From positions 1-34,596 of the forward strand of contig JANBPT010000465.1 in the NCBI GenBank assembly GCA_027575765.1: a DNA stretch of 34,596 nucleotides, read 5' to 3'. How positions within the stretch are numbered: position 1 is the stretch's first letter; every line of letters starts with the position of its first letter. Under the pieces are notes generated by a model that did not search any database, was not told the origin of the DNA, and worked only from the letters and a program-made list of their open reading frames with translations. Shown here in pieces: positions 11,128-20,022 of this stretch. The position numbers were made by a program, and so were the translations under genes. The stretch comes from Tieghemiomyces parasiticus (lineage: Eukaryota > Kickxellomycota > Dimargaritomycetes > Dimargaritales > Dimargaritaceae).

Positions 11128-11535
11128 CTAGGGCGCAATGACGGGGTTCACATCGCCCTCGGTGATACTCGTCCCGAACGGCCACAGGGCCACGCGGGCC
11201 AGTTTCCAGCTCTGCTTAGCGCAGGGCAGCCCAATGATGGTCACGGCAAACACAACCATCATTAGGATATGGATGAGGAACAGCTCCCATCCAAACAGGA
11301 TGAGCCAGATGATGTTGCACACGATGTAGAGGCAGGATCCGCTGGCGAACGTGGTGACGATGTGTTTGCCGAAGGGCCAGAGGGCGACGCGGGCGAGCTT
11401 GAAGCACTCCCAGCCGATGGGGATACCACATATGGTGATGAAGAAGAAGACCCCGGCGAGGGCGTACCAGAGGGCGTAGACCCAGCCGCCGAGAATCACC
11501 CAGATAATATTGCCAAAGACACCGCAAGAGGTCAT
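11128..11535 (-). CDS. Tandem YccF-domain (DUF307) membrane protein
   Basis: A single-exon frame of 135 aa from ATG 11535. The two halves are repeats: residues about 8-56 and 73-121 each carry a hydrophobic segment beginning with I-I-W and both end in the identical undecapeptide KLARVALWPFG (46-56 and 111-121), 65 residues apart. That two-copy arrangement is the hallmark of the bacterial inner-membrane protein YccF. It is probably an integral membrane protein; the biochemical role of the family is not established. No signal peptide or intron is seen. It lies alone between two intergenic stretches, and its upstream leader on the minus strand is CT-rich, like those of other genes here. The family is mainly bacterial, so an ancient or lateral origin is possible. 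Confidence 0.9.
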   Translation of the reverse strand: MTSCGVFGNIIWVILGGWVYALWYALAGVFFFITICGIPIGWECFKLARVALWPFGKHIVTTFASGSCLYIVCNIIWLILFGWELFLIHILMMVVFAVTIIGLPCAKQSWKLARVALWPFGTSITEGDVNPVIAP

Positions 11536-12062
11536 GGCGGTAATAGAACGGGTGGAGGTGCGTTGGGGAGGGAGGAGGAGAAGGGGGAGGGAACGGTAGA
11601 TGGTAGGCAGGGAATGGCCTGGCTAATCAGAACAATTCAGCTGCATGGGAGGTAAAGAGGCAACAGAGAGAAGATGCGGGAGGGAAGCCGCCAAAAGTCC
11701 TTATTTCTAGCCTGCCGAGCGACTGCGGGCCAGAAAGTTTGGGACCGGGCGAGGCAGGGGGGAGGGGCTTGACTCCAGGCGGGCACCTAAGACCAGCGAC
11801 GTGACGGTTCCGCGCTCGGTCTTAGATCCGAGTTCCCGGGTGGAAGTACATCTTCTTAGCCTTTCGGAGCCCCTGAGTCCCACAATTCAGACAGGCAAGC
11901 GAGTGAGAGAGAGAATGGGGGGGTTTCACACTACCCTCTTGGCCAGGCGTGGCTGACACCACCAGCCGACTGGAATTGACCGCACTGGGGTGCGAGAATG
12001 GTGACGTGTTAGATCGCGGGCAGAATGGGCCACAGACTTGGCCGCCTGATTATTCAGATTCG
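11536..12062. other. Intergenic region, YccF promoter side
   Basis: A purine-rich plus strand (CT-rich on the coding strand) lies just upstream of the YccF start. Nothing else is recognised before the 3' end of the next minus-strand gene. Confidence 0.5.
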
Positions 12063-12068
12063 TTTATT
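12063..12068 (-). terminator. AATAAA polyadenylation signal
   Basis: The plus strand reads TTTATT, which is AATAAA on the minus strand, about 75 nt after the stop codon of the three-exon gene at 12144-13004. It supports the inferred last exon. Confidence 0.6.
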
Positions 12069-12093
12069 ACAAAGTACAGAGGTACGTACACGC

Positions 12094-12117
12094 ATATAGA
12101 TATATATATATATATAT
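12094..12117. repeat. (TA)n microsatellite in 3' UTR
   Basis: A run of alternating A and T with one G interruption, located between the stop codon and the AATAAA of the minus-strand gene. A second run of similar type (12255-12273) lies in the last intron of the same gene. Confidence 0.9.
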
Positions 12118-12143
12118 CTTGGATTCCATTCGGATGCACCATA

Positions 12144-13004
12144 CTAATCCTTCTTACCAAGGACCGTGGTCTGCGAGGTATCGATCCTGGAGGACATGGT
12201 ACATTCACGATGGTAGCATGAGAAGGTAAATTACAAAATTAAAAAGCGCCAGAAATATATATATATATATATACTACATCACGCGCACGGACTAGAACTC
12301 GCGCCCATAAAGGCACGGCACTTACCTGATATCGATGCCGAGATCGTACTTGGATGCCGGTGGATGGACGGCGTACCGCTGGTGGTGGTAATTGGCCACC
12401 GAGCCGATCACAGAGGGGGCGACGTTCCCGGGCCCTCCACCGCCGTACGTGGAAGTTCCTCGGAACGTCGACGTGGGTGAGCCCATGACCGACGGCGAGG
12501 TCGGGCGTAACGAAGTCGGTGAGTTGGTGGCGGACGTAACGCGGGAGGCCTCAAACTGGGGCGGTATATACATGTGCGTGTGGATGATTGCGTAAGTCGC
12601 AGGGTGGGTGGTAAGGAAACACTCCTTAGGTGGCACGACCAAAGAGCAGGGGCAGTACGTCGCGAAGCGCGGCCATAACCAAAACCTGGGCCCCAAAGGT
12701 ACGGGAAGCATTTCGCCGCATACCATTCCCTCCGACTCACCTTTGACTCGTTCCCAGCTCCGAACCGCTTGAGGGTAAACTTGGCCGACGGCTGGTTCCG
12801 CGCCAGTCGGTCGGTGTCCTTGACAATGGCCTTGTAGGGCTTGGTAGCCAGCGGGAAACTTTGGCCACTGCTGCTACTCTGCGGATGCACCTTAATAGGC
12901 TGCAGAAAGTAAGGGTTTGGCGCAGAGTAGCCCTTGGAGTCTGTGCAGCGGTAGGCGTCGTAGAGCGTGGTTTCGACAGCAGGCTGCGGTCCGGAGGCAT
13001 TCAT
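12144..13004 (-). CDS. Unrecognised 178-aa Ser/Thr/Pro-rich protein
   Basis: Three exons: 13004-12741, 12555-12326 and 12186-12144. Donors are AAG|GTGAGT and ATCAG|GTAAGT; acceptors are CCCCAG|TTT (with CTTAC branch) and CCTCCAG|G. Phases are consistent (0, then 2/1). Without the last intron the frame would stop exactly inside the strong donor, and the short last exon ends DTSQTTVLGKKD before TAG. The N-terminal part (TLYDAYRCTDSKGYSAPNPY) and the C-terminus look constrained, while the middle is low-complexity Ser/Thr/Pro/Gly and probably disordered. No signal peptide or membrane segment. I do not recognise the family. It is divergent from the Nop15 gene, with 598 nt between start codons. A TTG-started extension upstream of 13004 is not supported. 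Confidence 0.7.
12255..12273. repeat. (TA)n microsatellite in intron
   Basis: Uninterrupted alternating TA inside the second intron (12187-12325) of the 178-aa protein gene. Confidence 0.9.
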
Positions 13005-13602
13005 CGTGAGAAAGATGGGAGACAAGTGAGGTCCAAGGATGAAAAGGTATAATTTAAATGGTAGAAAAGGATGCTCTCCGCTAATGGGGTCGATACGGCC
13101 AAAACAGGCCCGGAGGTGGTAAATTGGTGTTTGCGTTATAATAATGAGCTCGAGCTGCCGCCACTAGAGGAGAGGGTGGAGTGTCGTGCAGGGGAGGGGG
13201 GGGGGTGGAGGTTTGCTGTGGGTCCAGTTAGCTAGACCAGGCGGCATCATCGAAACCGCCATAACAGGGTCACCAGTCCAGTTTCTACCGATAAATCACG
13301 TGACTTGTACATGCGGGAACTAAGGCAGGCGCCAAGGACTAGCCGTATGGGCATGAAGAAAGAAAAAAAGAAAAAAAAAGTGCACGAATAATGGATTCAA
13401 TGCCGACTGTAATAGACGTCGCTGAGGATTGAGGCCACTTTTTGGACAATAGCAGTTAAAGAAGCAGAGGTCGGTCGCTCTGGACTATCCCCACCATTCC
13501 TTTCGAATCGCGCACTGCCGCCGAAGCGTCCAGCGTCTACTTATTGTGCCTCATTCCCTGACTTCGATTGTCGTACCTGCCCCGAATTTACAGCCATAAA
13601 CA
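13005..13602. promoter_or_regulatory. Divergent promoter region
   Basis: These 598 nt separate the start codons of the 178-aa gene (minus) and Nop15 (plus). They contain G-rich and A-rich tracts (about 13190-13210 and 13357-13379) but no clear TATA box. The two genes may share regulatory sites; this is inferred from layout only. Confidence 0.45.
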
Positions 13603-15269
13603 ATGCCCCCGGCCAAGCGTAAGGCTTCCAAGGCGGGTAAGTAGAAGACCGGAACCATCAGTCGACCTATCGGCAAATGCGAGTTGTCGACAGAAGGATA
13701 CATGCCAATGAACGCCCTCTACAGACTGTAGGCAAGCAATGGATTCCCGGTCGACGGATCGGCGCCACGAGTCTCTCGACTGCCCCCCCCGCTTTGACAC
13801 CCGGGCCCAAGGCTTAAAAGGCTAACCTACTATTGAAAAATAATGTACAATCCAAACAACTCCTTTGCATCCTATCCACAGCCACCAGTGAGTTGGGCAC
13901 TAGCGCCCCAGCGGCCAAGACGGCCAAGCTGAGCAAGCTCATCAAGAAGGTCAAGGCCAGTCAATCGAAGGTTACCGTCAGCGAGCCGCAAGTGGAAGCC
14001 GAGATTACCACGACGACGACCGAGACGCAGGTGACGACGGCGGTCGCCGCTCCTGCCGAACAAAAGGGCAAGGGCAAGGGCAAACGTAAGCGCAAGCAGC
14101 CGGCCGAGCCCACCGAGGAGGAACTTAAAGTCCAGGCGGCACAGGCGGCCATCCTGCAGCAGTTTGAAGATGAGGCTTCATCCAGCGACTCATCGGATGA
14201 GGAGGGCAAGGATCAGTTTGCTAGCCAGGCCCCCGTGATATCTTTTGAGGAAGACTCTGAGGCCGAGTTTGACGCCCAGGTCGCCGAGGTGGAGGCGGAA
14301 GCCGAGGCCGAGGTGGATTCCGACACGGAGGCGATGGCCACCTCCGATGACGATGGTGATGATGAGGACCCGGACCAAGCCACCGAGGACTCGGCGGCGG
14401 CGCAAAAGAAGCTAGATTCCCGGCTTGGCGATTACGTTGACATTGTGGAAGACTTTGACCTGGACGAGGCCCTCAAGCAGCTCCCCGCGCCTCCCCTTAG
14501 CAAGGCCGCTGCGGCCCGTAAGGCGGCGAGAGCCGATCGCCCGACCTACCGCCTCCGCCGGCTCCTCGGCGGCGGCGAGGCGGGCCGCCCCTACCGCTTT
14601 GATGAAGGGGCCATCCTGCATGTCAAGCACCTCCCGCGTAAATTCCAGGAGCCCGAACTCCGCAAATACTTTTCGCAGTTTGGTCACCTAGGTCGCGTCC
14701 GGCTGGCCCGTCATCCCATCACGGCGGCGTCCCGTCATTTCGGTTACGTCGAGTTTTATAGTCCCGAGGCGGCCCAGATCGCCGCCGAGACGATGAATGG
14801 CTACATCATGGATCAGTTTCATACGCTCGCGTGCGATGTCATGGCTCCCGAGACGGTACACCCGCGCACGATGATTACGGATTACCGGCTGCCCCGGACG
14901 AGCGAAAGGGCCCAGGAACTGAAGAAGAAGTTGGGACCCAATTACCAGGTAAGTAGGCTTTACATACATATGATTTCTTCTTTCCAGTTGCTGGGGCACA
15001 CAGGAGAGGGGGGAAGAGCACCTGCTGGGGTTGTGGTACTAGTCGGACGGTTATTGGTCGTTTTCATCACGTACAAGCATCACAACGCCTCCCCCCCCCG
15101 GTATCCTAAACCCCCCCTCTATCATTAGCAAACTTACTTACACTATTGTCCTTTACACTTTTCTTCTTCTCCTTCCACCTTATCCCCCTACACTTTCTCC
15201 GTTCCACAGTCCGCGCTGAACAAGGTTAAGGCAAGCAAGCGGGCACGCAAGGCCAAACAGGCGCAGTAA
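13603..15269 (+). CDS. NOP15: Nop15/NIFK-like nucleolar RRM protein (60S ribosome biogenesis)
   Basis: Three exons: 13603-13636, 13882-14948 and 15210-15269, giving 386 aa. Introns are GGCGG|GTAAGT...CCACAG (245 nt) and CAG|GTAAGT...TTCCACAG (261 nt); phases agree. Nop15 and human NIFK are nucleolar factors of pre-60S particles needed for rRNA processing. A single RRM starts near residue 256: ILHVKHLPRKFQEPELRKYF and RHFGYVEFYS are the RNP-like strands, and the family extension AETMNGYIMDQFHTLACDVM then ETVHPRTM follows. The tail is Lys/Arg-rich (KVKASKRARKAKQAQ). The N-terminal 240 residues are low complexity: Lys-rich (KGKGKGKRKRK), then acidic with Ser/Asp/Glu and Ala-Glu repeats. This makes it longer than yeast Nop15 (about 220 aa). 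Possible CK2 sites (SSSDSSDEE) sit in the acidic part. Confidence 0.9.
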
Positions 15270-16570
15270 AATATGTGGCTCGAGTAGTTAATTGACCTTC
15301 GGTTTACCATGTCCAAAGTCCAAGCAGGCTGGAAAAGCGCCGGACAGCGCTGTCCTAGTCTACGTAGTACCCCGGCCAGCTGGCTTATTCGTTTGACGCT
15401 GCTGCTGCTTTTTTTGCCCGAGAGGTTGCCTACTAGTTTTAACTTCGTTCCGCCCTGCATTTATAAACCAAACCGAGTGGCTTGGCGATGTTTTTAGGAA
15501 TGATGTAAGGTAGTGGTCGCTCGACCGACATTTTATCTCAGGTAACACGGCACATGTGTGGTGTAAGCCTATTCTGCCAGTGGGTGTGCGTTGAATTGCC
15601 GCCGAACGAAATACATAGGGAGTACTTTCCGCATTGTATGAAACTCAGTAATGACAATTACCCCTTACAGTTGGTATAAGTTGCTCAACGGATCTTTAAA
15701 CACAAAACTAGAGCTTCGGTCCTTGTCCCCGTAAATAGAGTAAGGCGCAGCTGGGTCCCGAAATGGCTCTGGTGTATTTTAACCTAGCGTTGGGCTATGA
15801 CGTTTAAATCTTAAGTTACATACCTGCTCCCTTTTCTTCTCATGGCCAAGTCGGGATCATGGTAGTCAACGGAGAAGGGGACTTGGATTGCTTGCTGGCG
15901 CATCGTCATACTTGTGAAGGGCGGCTATGGAAAATTCGTTGTCACCATTAGGAGTAAGCTAACCATTCATAAAGTCTTGGGCTAGCTCCCTACCGCGAGG
16001 CGCAGCCATCCGTGAAGTCTATTCGCTTCGGTCTAGTAAACAAACCGATCAGGGACACGGGAGGCGAGGAGGCAGGTACCACTACAACAGTAATCGGACG
16101 CACCGGTTGACGACGGAGCACTTGAAGTCGAGGTAGCTTGTGTAGTAATCGCCCTGGCTTACGATCCTACTAGAGTCACCACAGATCGTACAGCAGCCAA
16201 ACTGGAGTAAGGCAGTGCCGAGAAGGCCATGTGCGCCAAGAGCCCAGTAGCGCCTCAGAATTAAGTCAAGTTCAATCAGAGGGTCAAGCTGTACCTGCAA
16301 GGCACATTAACCCGCCAATGGTATAAAAACCCTGAAGGGAATCGACTCTGGTGGGCAAGGCACGTTTGCATAGGTGAAGCCAACTCGTCTGTTAATTTCA
16401 AGCTGGACGTCTCAAATCGCAGTATTCCAGATAGAATCTAAGCGAGTCAACGATGCCGATTCGATTGGTATAAACCATTCCAGGATTGAACCATTTCTAA
16501 CTTCACAATTTGCTATTTTTTAACCATCCATCACGTCTACTTTTTAATGCCTCTCATCCCCCCCACCTCC
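15270..16570. other. Intergenic region, no gene recognised
   Basis: About 1.3 kb between the Nop15 stop and the mariner remnant. Only short open frames are present (for example 16082-16300 minus), none with a recognisable domain. The terminal repeats of the mariner element were looked for in its right part and not found. Confidence 0.5.
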
Positions 16571-17480
16571 CATATTAACCAGGCGTGATGTATGGGTCCT
16601 TATTTATAATTACTATCTGGAGGACTGCAAAATAGATGCTATTCTGAATGCTTTGGCTTCCAAGCTGGGCCCAGCTGCCCCTAACCGCTCCACCATCTAC
16701 AGGTGGCTGGCTCGTTTTCGCACGGGTCATCACTCCATTGCAGATAACCCTGGTTCTGGTTACACAGCTATCTCAGCCATTGGGTCCCACACAACCTCAC
16801 CAACGACCAGTGCCACAAGCGGGTACGTTTTGCCACCGAGTCCCTGGAGGAGTTTGACGGGGGCCGGTGACTACCTGCTGGGCTCCATTGTCACAGGCAA
16901 TGAGACATGAGTGTACCTTTATGACCCCCCTCCTGCCGGCTCTAGTCGCCGGAGGTGGTACCTTAAAGGTGGTCCTGTCCCAACTGAGACCCACCGAGGC
17001 CCTACCACACCCAAGGTGATACTGACCATCCTTTTTTCACCAGGTGTTGCCTATTACACCTAAGTCGCAAGCCCCCCAGGTGAGAGGGTCTCCACCAAAC
17101 TCAATGTAGAGTACGGGCTGGAGCCCACGGTCCAGACCTGGGTAAAGGCACATGGAAGTCTGGACCATCACCCCCTGCGGCTTCACCATGATAATGCACC
17201 ACCACATCGTGCTGAGGCTACCTAGGCCTACATTTCCGACACCACAATCAAACTTCTGCCAGCCCCTCCCTACAGTCCTGACCTGGACCCCGGTGACTCC
17301 AGGTTGTTCAAAGATAGCAAACAGCGGCTGAGGGGCAAGAAGTTCAGCACAGTGGAGACGGTCGTGGACGCCTGGTAATTGCAGCTAGCCAGGCTCCAGC
17401 CAAATGGCTATAGAGCCTGCTTTGATAGCTGGATAGAAAGGGCTTGCCAAGTGATACAGGATGGTGGAGACTATATTTAA
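16571..17480 (+). pseudogene. Decayed mariner-family (D34D) transposase
   Basis: A remnant of a Tc1/mariner transposase. The helix-turn-helix part survives around 16625-16780 (RSTIYRWLARFRTGHHSIAD). A catalytic-domain frame runs 16860-17480: VYLYDP, KVILTIFFSPGV, the second catalytic Asp in LHHDNAPPHRAEA, and the third in PPYSPDLDPGD, exactly 34 residues later, which defines the mariner group. The first catalytic Asp is replaced by Asn (GNET where GDES is usual) and the next Trp codon is TGA (16908-16910). Further stops are TAA 17061, TAG 17223 and TAA 17376, before the natural end TAA 17478. Between the DNA-binding and catalytic parts the frame shifts (QCHKRVRFATESLEEF lies in another frame). 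It is certainly inactive. No clear terminal inverted repeats were found. Confidence 0.92.
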
Positions 17481-18069
17481 TAAACACCATTTGACTTGGA
17501 GATTACCACGAAGATATTGTGGCACCTTTGCTACTTCTGGGGATTCCGCTCTTCGTTAGACAATGGAAAAAGGTTGCATATTGGGAGCCCCACTATTCAA
17601 GGGGGTTGGGTGCAACCGCCAACCCTGTCGTCCGTTGTGATCCGTATTGTGTGCAAACTAGTTTGCCGCTCGCTACACTCGCCCCCGCCCCAGGATACAT
17701 GCGAGGGGCACCACTAGTCTAGGCCCAATACCCCGCCCTCACTTTGCCGTTTGCGTCATGGTGAAGTCCTCTTTCTCATTGCGCTGATAAGCCTAGTTCG
17801 GCATTCCCAACCCTGAGGAGAACGCCTTGCTCCTCGCCGACCGCACTGCATCTCCCTTCTAGCTGGGTTTCACACCCTTACTTTAACTGTAGACTCTCCT
17901 CTTACGCTACAATTCCCCGGCAGTCTACCTACGCGCCACCCCAGCAGCCGTGCGATGTTCCAATCTTTATCCTAACCACGCACATCGCACGAAAGTCAGT
18001 ACAATCTTCACTCTACCCGCTCACCCACCCGGCCTCAGCGCTCAGCGCAAGTCCAACCTCTACTTTGGG
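17481..18069. other. Intergenic region / PX-SNARE 5' flank
   Basis: Downstream flank of the mariner remnant, then a pyrimidine-rich stretch (about 17860-18060) leading to the PX-SNARE start codon. No separate gene is recognised. A 5' UTR intron cannot be excluded (CCTAACC near 17972). Confidence 0.45.
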
Positions 18070-19500
18070 ATGGAACACGTCAAGCGTGTCCAGGTTACCC
18101 GCTTTCGCCGGGTAACGGTCCCGGACGACCACATTCAGTACCAGGTAACGGTCCAAGCGGCCGTCCGCAGCTGGACGGTCTGGCGGCGCTACAGCGACTT
18201 TGAAGCCCTCCACCGGGCTCTCATTGCCCAGTGCCCAAACCTCCCGAGCCCACCGGCCCCGCTACCGCCCAAGTCCTGGCCTGCCGTACGCTGGGACCTG
18301 GGTCTGACCAGTCTACCCACGAAGGTGTGGAGCGGCATCGTCAACCCATCCGCTGCCCCCCGTGGTGACGATGATAAAGGTGACAGCGCCCCTATTACTG
18401 ACGACTTGCGAGAGAAGCTCGAAACCCGGCGCCAAGGTCTGGAACGCTACCTGCAGGCCATTCTCGAGGCGGATGACCACCCGGGTTGGCGGGAGAGTGG
18501 ACCCTGGGGCCGGTTCCTGGAAATTCCGGACCTTCGTCCGGTTGGCAGTCGGCAACGACGACCGGGTAAGCAAGGATCCCCGGATTCGTCAACGACGCGT
18601 CGCGGCATCGGCTACGCGGGTGACGACGGACCGCTGAACGCCTCCCAGTGGACCGACGAGTACCGATCACTCGCGGCGCTTAACCGTGAGATTCGACACC
18701 TGCTCGTTAAGCGCGACGAAGGGGCCGCTCGTAACGAAGTATCCGTCGTGCACCAGTGTACCCTCCGCGCTAAACAGCTCTTGGCCGAGGCCGGCGTTCG
18801 TGGCAGTCATCTCGAACGGTCTCTCGAGGCCCAGGGCGGAAGTGAACCTACGGCGGCTTCGGGCACTCCTAGTAGTACCCTTCCAGCGGGTGAGTACCGG
18901 CGCCGCCAGGACGCCCTGACTACCTGGCGCGAGGAAGTCAGCCAGCTTAACCGTCGAATCACCAGCCACGCCACAGGGTCTTCGGAATCACCATGGGGGC
19001 GATCGGAAGGCGGTGCGGGGGCGTACGAGCGTCGCTCTGGTCGGTATGGCTCCCCCTCCCCTGCCTCCTCAACCGCCGAGGCAAGAGCGACCAATGACAC
19101 CCGGTCGCTCGCCGAGGAATCCACTCTAAACCCCGCGCGCCGTCGCGACGACCTACTCCGTGGTGCCGCCGGGTCTAGCGCCCGGTCCCACCGTGTTTTC
19201 GGCAACACCGCCAACTCCCGACCGGTCAGCGTCACCAACCCCACCGTACCCGTGGAAACCGAGGAAACCAAGAGTCGCGGCAACGCCGAGCTGCTGCTGC
19301 TCCAAAAGGACCGCATGAAGGCCCAGGACGATCAGGTCCAGCTATTCAGCCGCATCCTGCGCCGCCAGGCGGAGGTGGGGGTGGCGATCGGCCAGGAACT
19401 CGATATCCATAACCAGTTGCTCGGCGAGTTTAGTGAGGACCTGGATCGGACAGGTAACAAATTGCACAACGCCCGTAAGCAGATGAATCGACTCCGATAA
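18070..19500 (+). CDS. VAM7: Vam7-like PX-domain Qc-SNARE
   Basis: A single exon of 476 aa. Vam7 is the soluble Qc-SNARE of vacuole fusion; its PX domain binds phosphatidylinositol 3-phosphate and it works with Vam3, Vti1, Nyv1 and HOPS. The PX domain spans about residues 1-155, with the RRYSDF lipid-binding motif at 39-44 and a Pro-rich loop after it. A long, Ser/Arg/Gly-rich middle (about 170-400) makes it longer than yeast Vam7 (316 aa). The SNARE motif is the last about 70 residues and no membrane anchor follows, as in Vam7. The C-terminus aligns without gaps with yeast Vam7 (N-LL...T-G...L), but the zero-layer position is His447 (codon 19408-19410) instead of Gln. Start: the ATG at 18070 immediately precedes the PX domain; the upstream open frame begins with GTG. 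Confidence 0.88.
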   Translation: MEHVKRVQVTRFRRVTVPDDHIQYQVTVQAAVRSWTVWRRYSDFEALHRALIAQCPNLPSPPAPLPPKSWPAVRWDLGLTSLPTKVWSGIVNPSAAPRGDDDKGDSAPITDDLREKLETRRQGLERYLQAILEADDHPGWRESGPWGRFLEIPDLRPVGSRQRRPGKQGSPDSSTTRRGIGYAGDDGPLNASQWTDEYRSLAALNREIRHLLVKRDEGAARNEVSVVHQCTLRAKQLLAEAGVRGSHLERSLEAQGGSEPTAASGTPSSTLPAGEYRRRQDALTTWREEVSQLNRRITSHATGSSESPWGRSEGGAGAYERRSGRYGSPSPASSTAEARATNDTRSLAEESTLNPARRRDDLLRGAAGSSARSHRVFGNTANSRPVSVTNPTVPVETEETKSRGNAELLLLQKDRMKAQDDQVQLFSRILRRQAEVGVAIGQELDIHNQLLGEFSEDLDRTGNKLHNARKQMNRLR

Positions 19501-20022
19501 TCGAATGTATTTCCCCCCTCTCCACCCCCTTTTTTCTTTCTTTTTTTTTTCTTAGTTTTGAGAAAAGGGGGCAGAGGGGATGTTTGTGGGGTCATGGGTG
19601 GTGGGCCTAGCGAGTTGCGGGTTCTGTTGTTTTCATCTGCACCAACTCCACCTTTTTTTGATGTTTTACTTTGTAATGCTACCCCCTTTCTATTTTTTCG
19701 TCACGTTTTCTGTACTTTTACCATTCTTTCATTCATCACTGGTTTGCCAAAACTTATTCATGACCATGTTTTCTTTAGGCGCAGTCTGAGCTTTCCAAAA
19801 CTCTCTTACTGACCATTATGAGGTTGTGATTTACCAAACCTTCTCAATATACCACCAAATTCTCATCGCCATGGGTATGCCAGCATGGACAACGGCTGTT
19901 GTTTTTAGTGCCGCAATAAGTAGCCTGGGATGCCAATCAGGAAGGTTTCAAAAAGGGAGCAAGCCAAAGAGAGAAAGAGAAAGAAAGGGAGAGTGAGTGG
20001 GTGACGGATCGTTGGGTTCTCA
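19501..20022. terminator. Convergent 3' region (PX-SNARE / ATP10)
   Basis: These 522 nt separate two convergent stop codons. They hold T-rich tracts (19530-19556 and 19630-19730) after the PX-SNARE gene and a GA-rich tract (about 19965-19995), which is CT-rich on the minus strand after ATP10. No gene is recognised. Both transcripts must end here. Confidence 0.5.

Noticed and set aside
11269..11655. Acidic plus-strand frame of 128 codons
   Set aside because: Antisense shadow of the tandem YccF gene, whose repeat structure proves the minus frame is the real one.
12275..12310. GTTC-containing stretch resembling a tRNA T arm
   Set aside because: The flanking bases do not form the 5-bp T stem and no acceptor or anticodon stem can be drawn.
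16082..17720. Terminal inverted repeats of the mariner element
   Set aside because: I looked for paired TA-flanked repeats around the transposase remnant and saw no convincing match, so element ends are not annotated.
17950..18069. Upstream extension of the PX-SNARE protein
   Set aside because: It begins with GTG and adds 40 residues with no similarity to Vam7 proteins; the ATG at 18070 abuts the PX domain.
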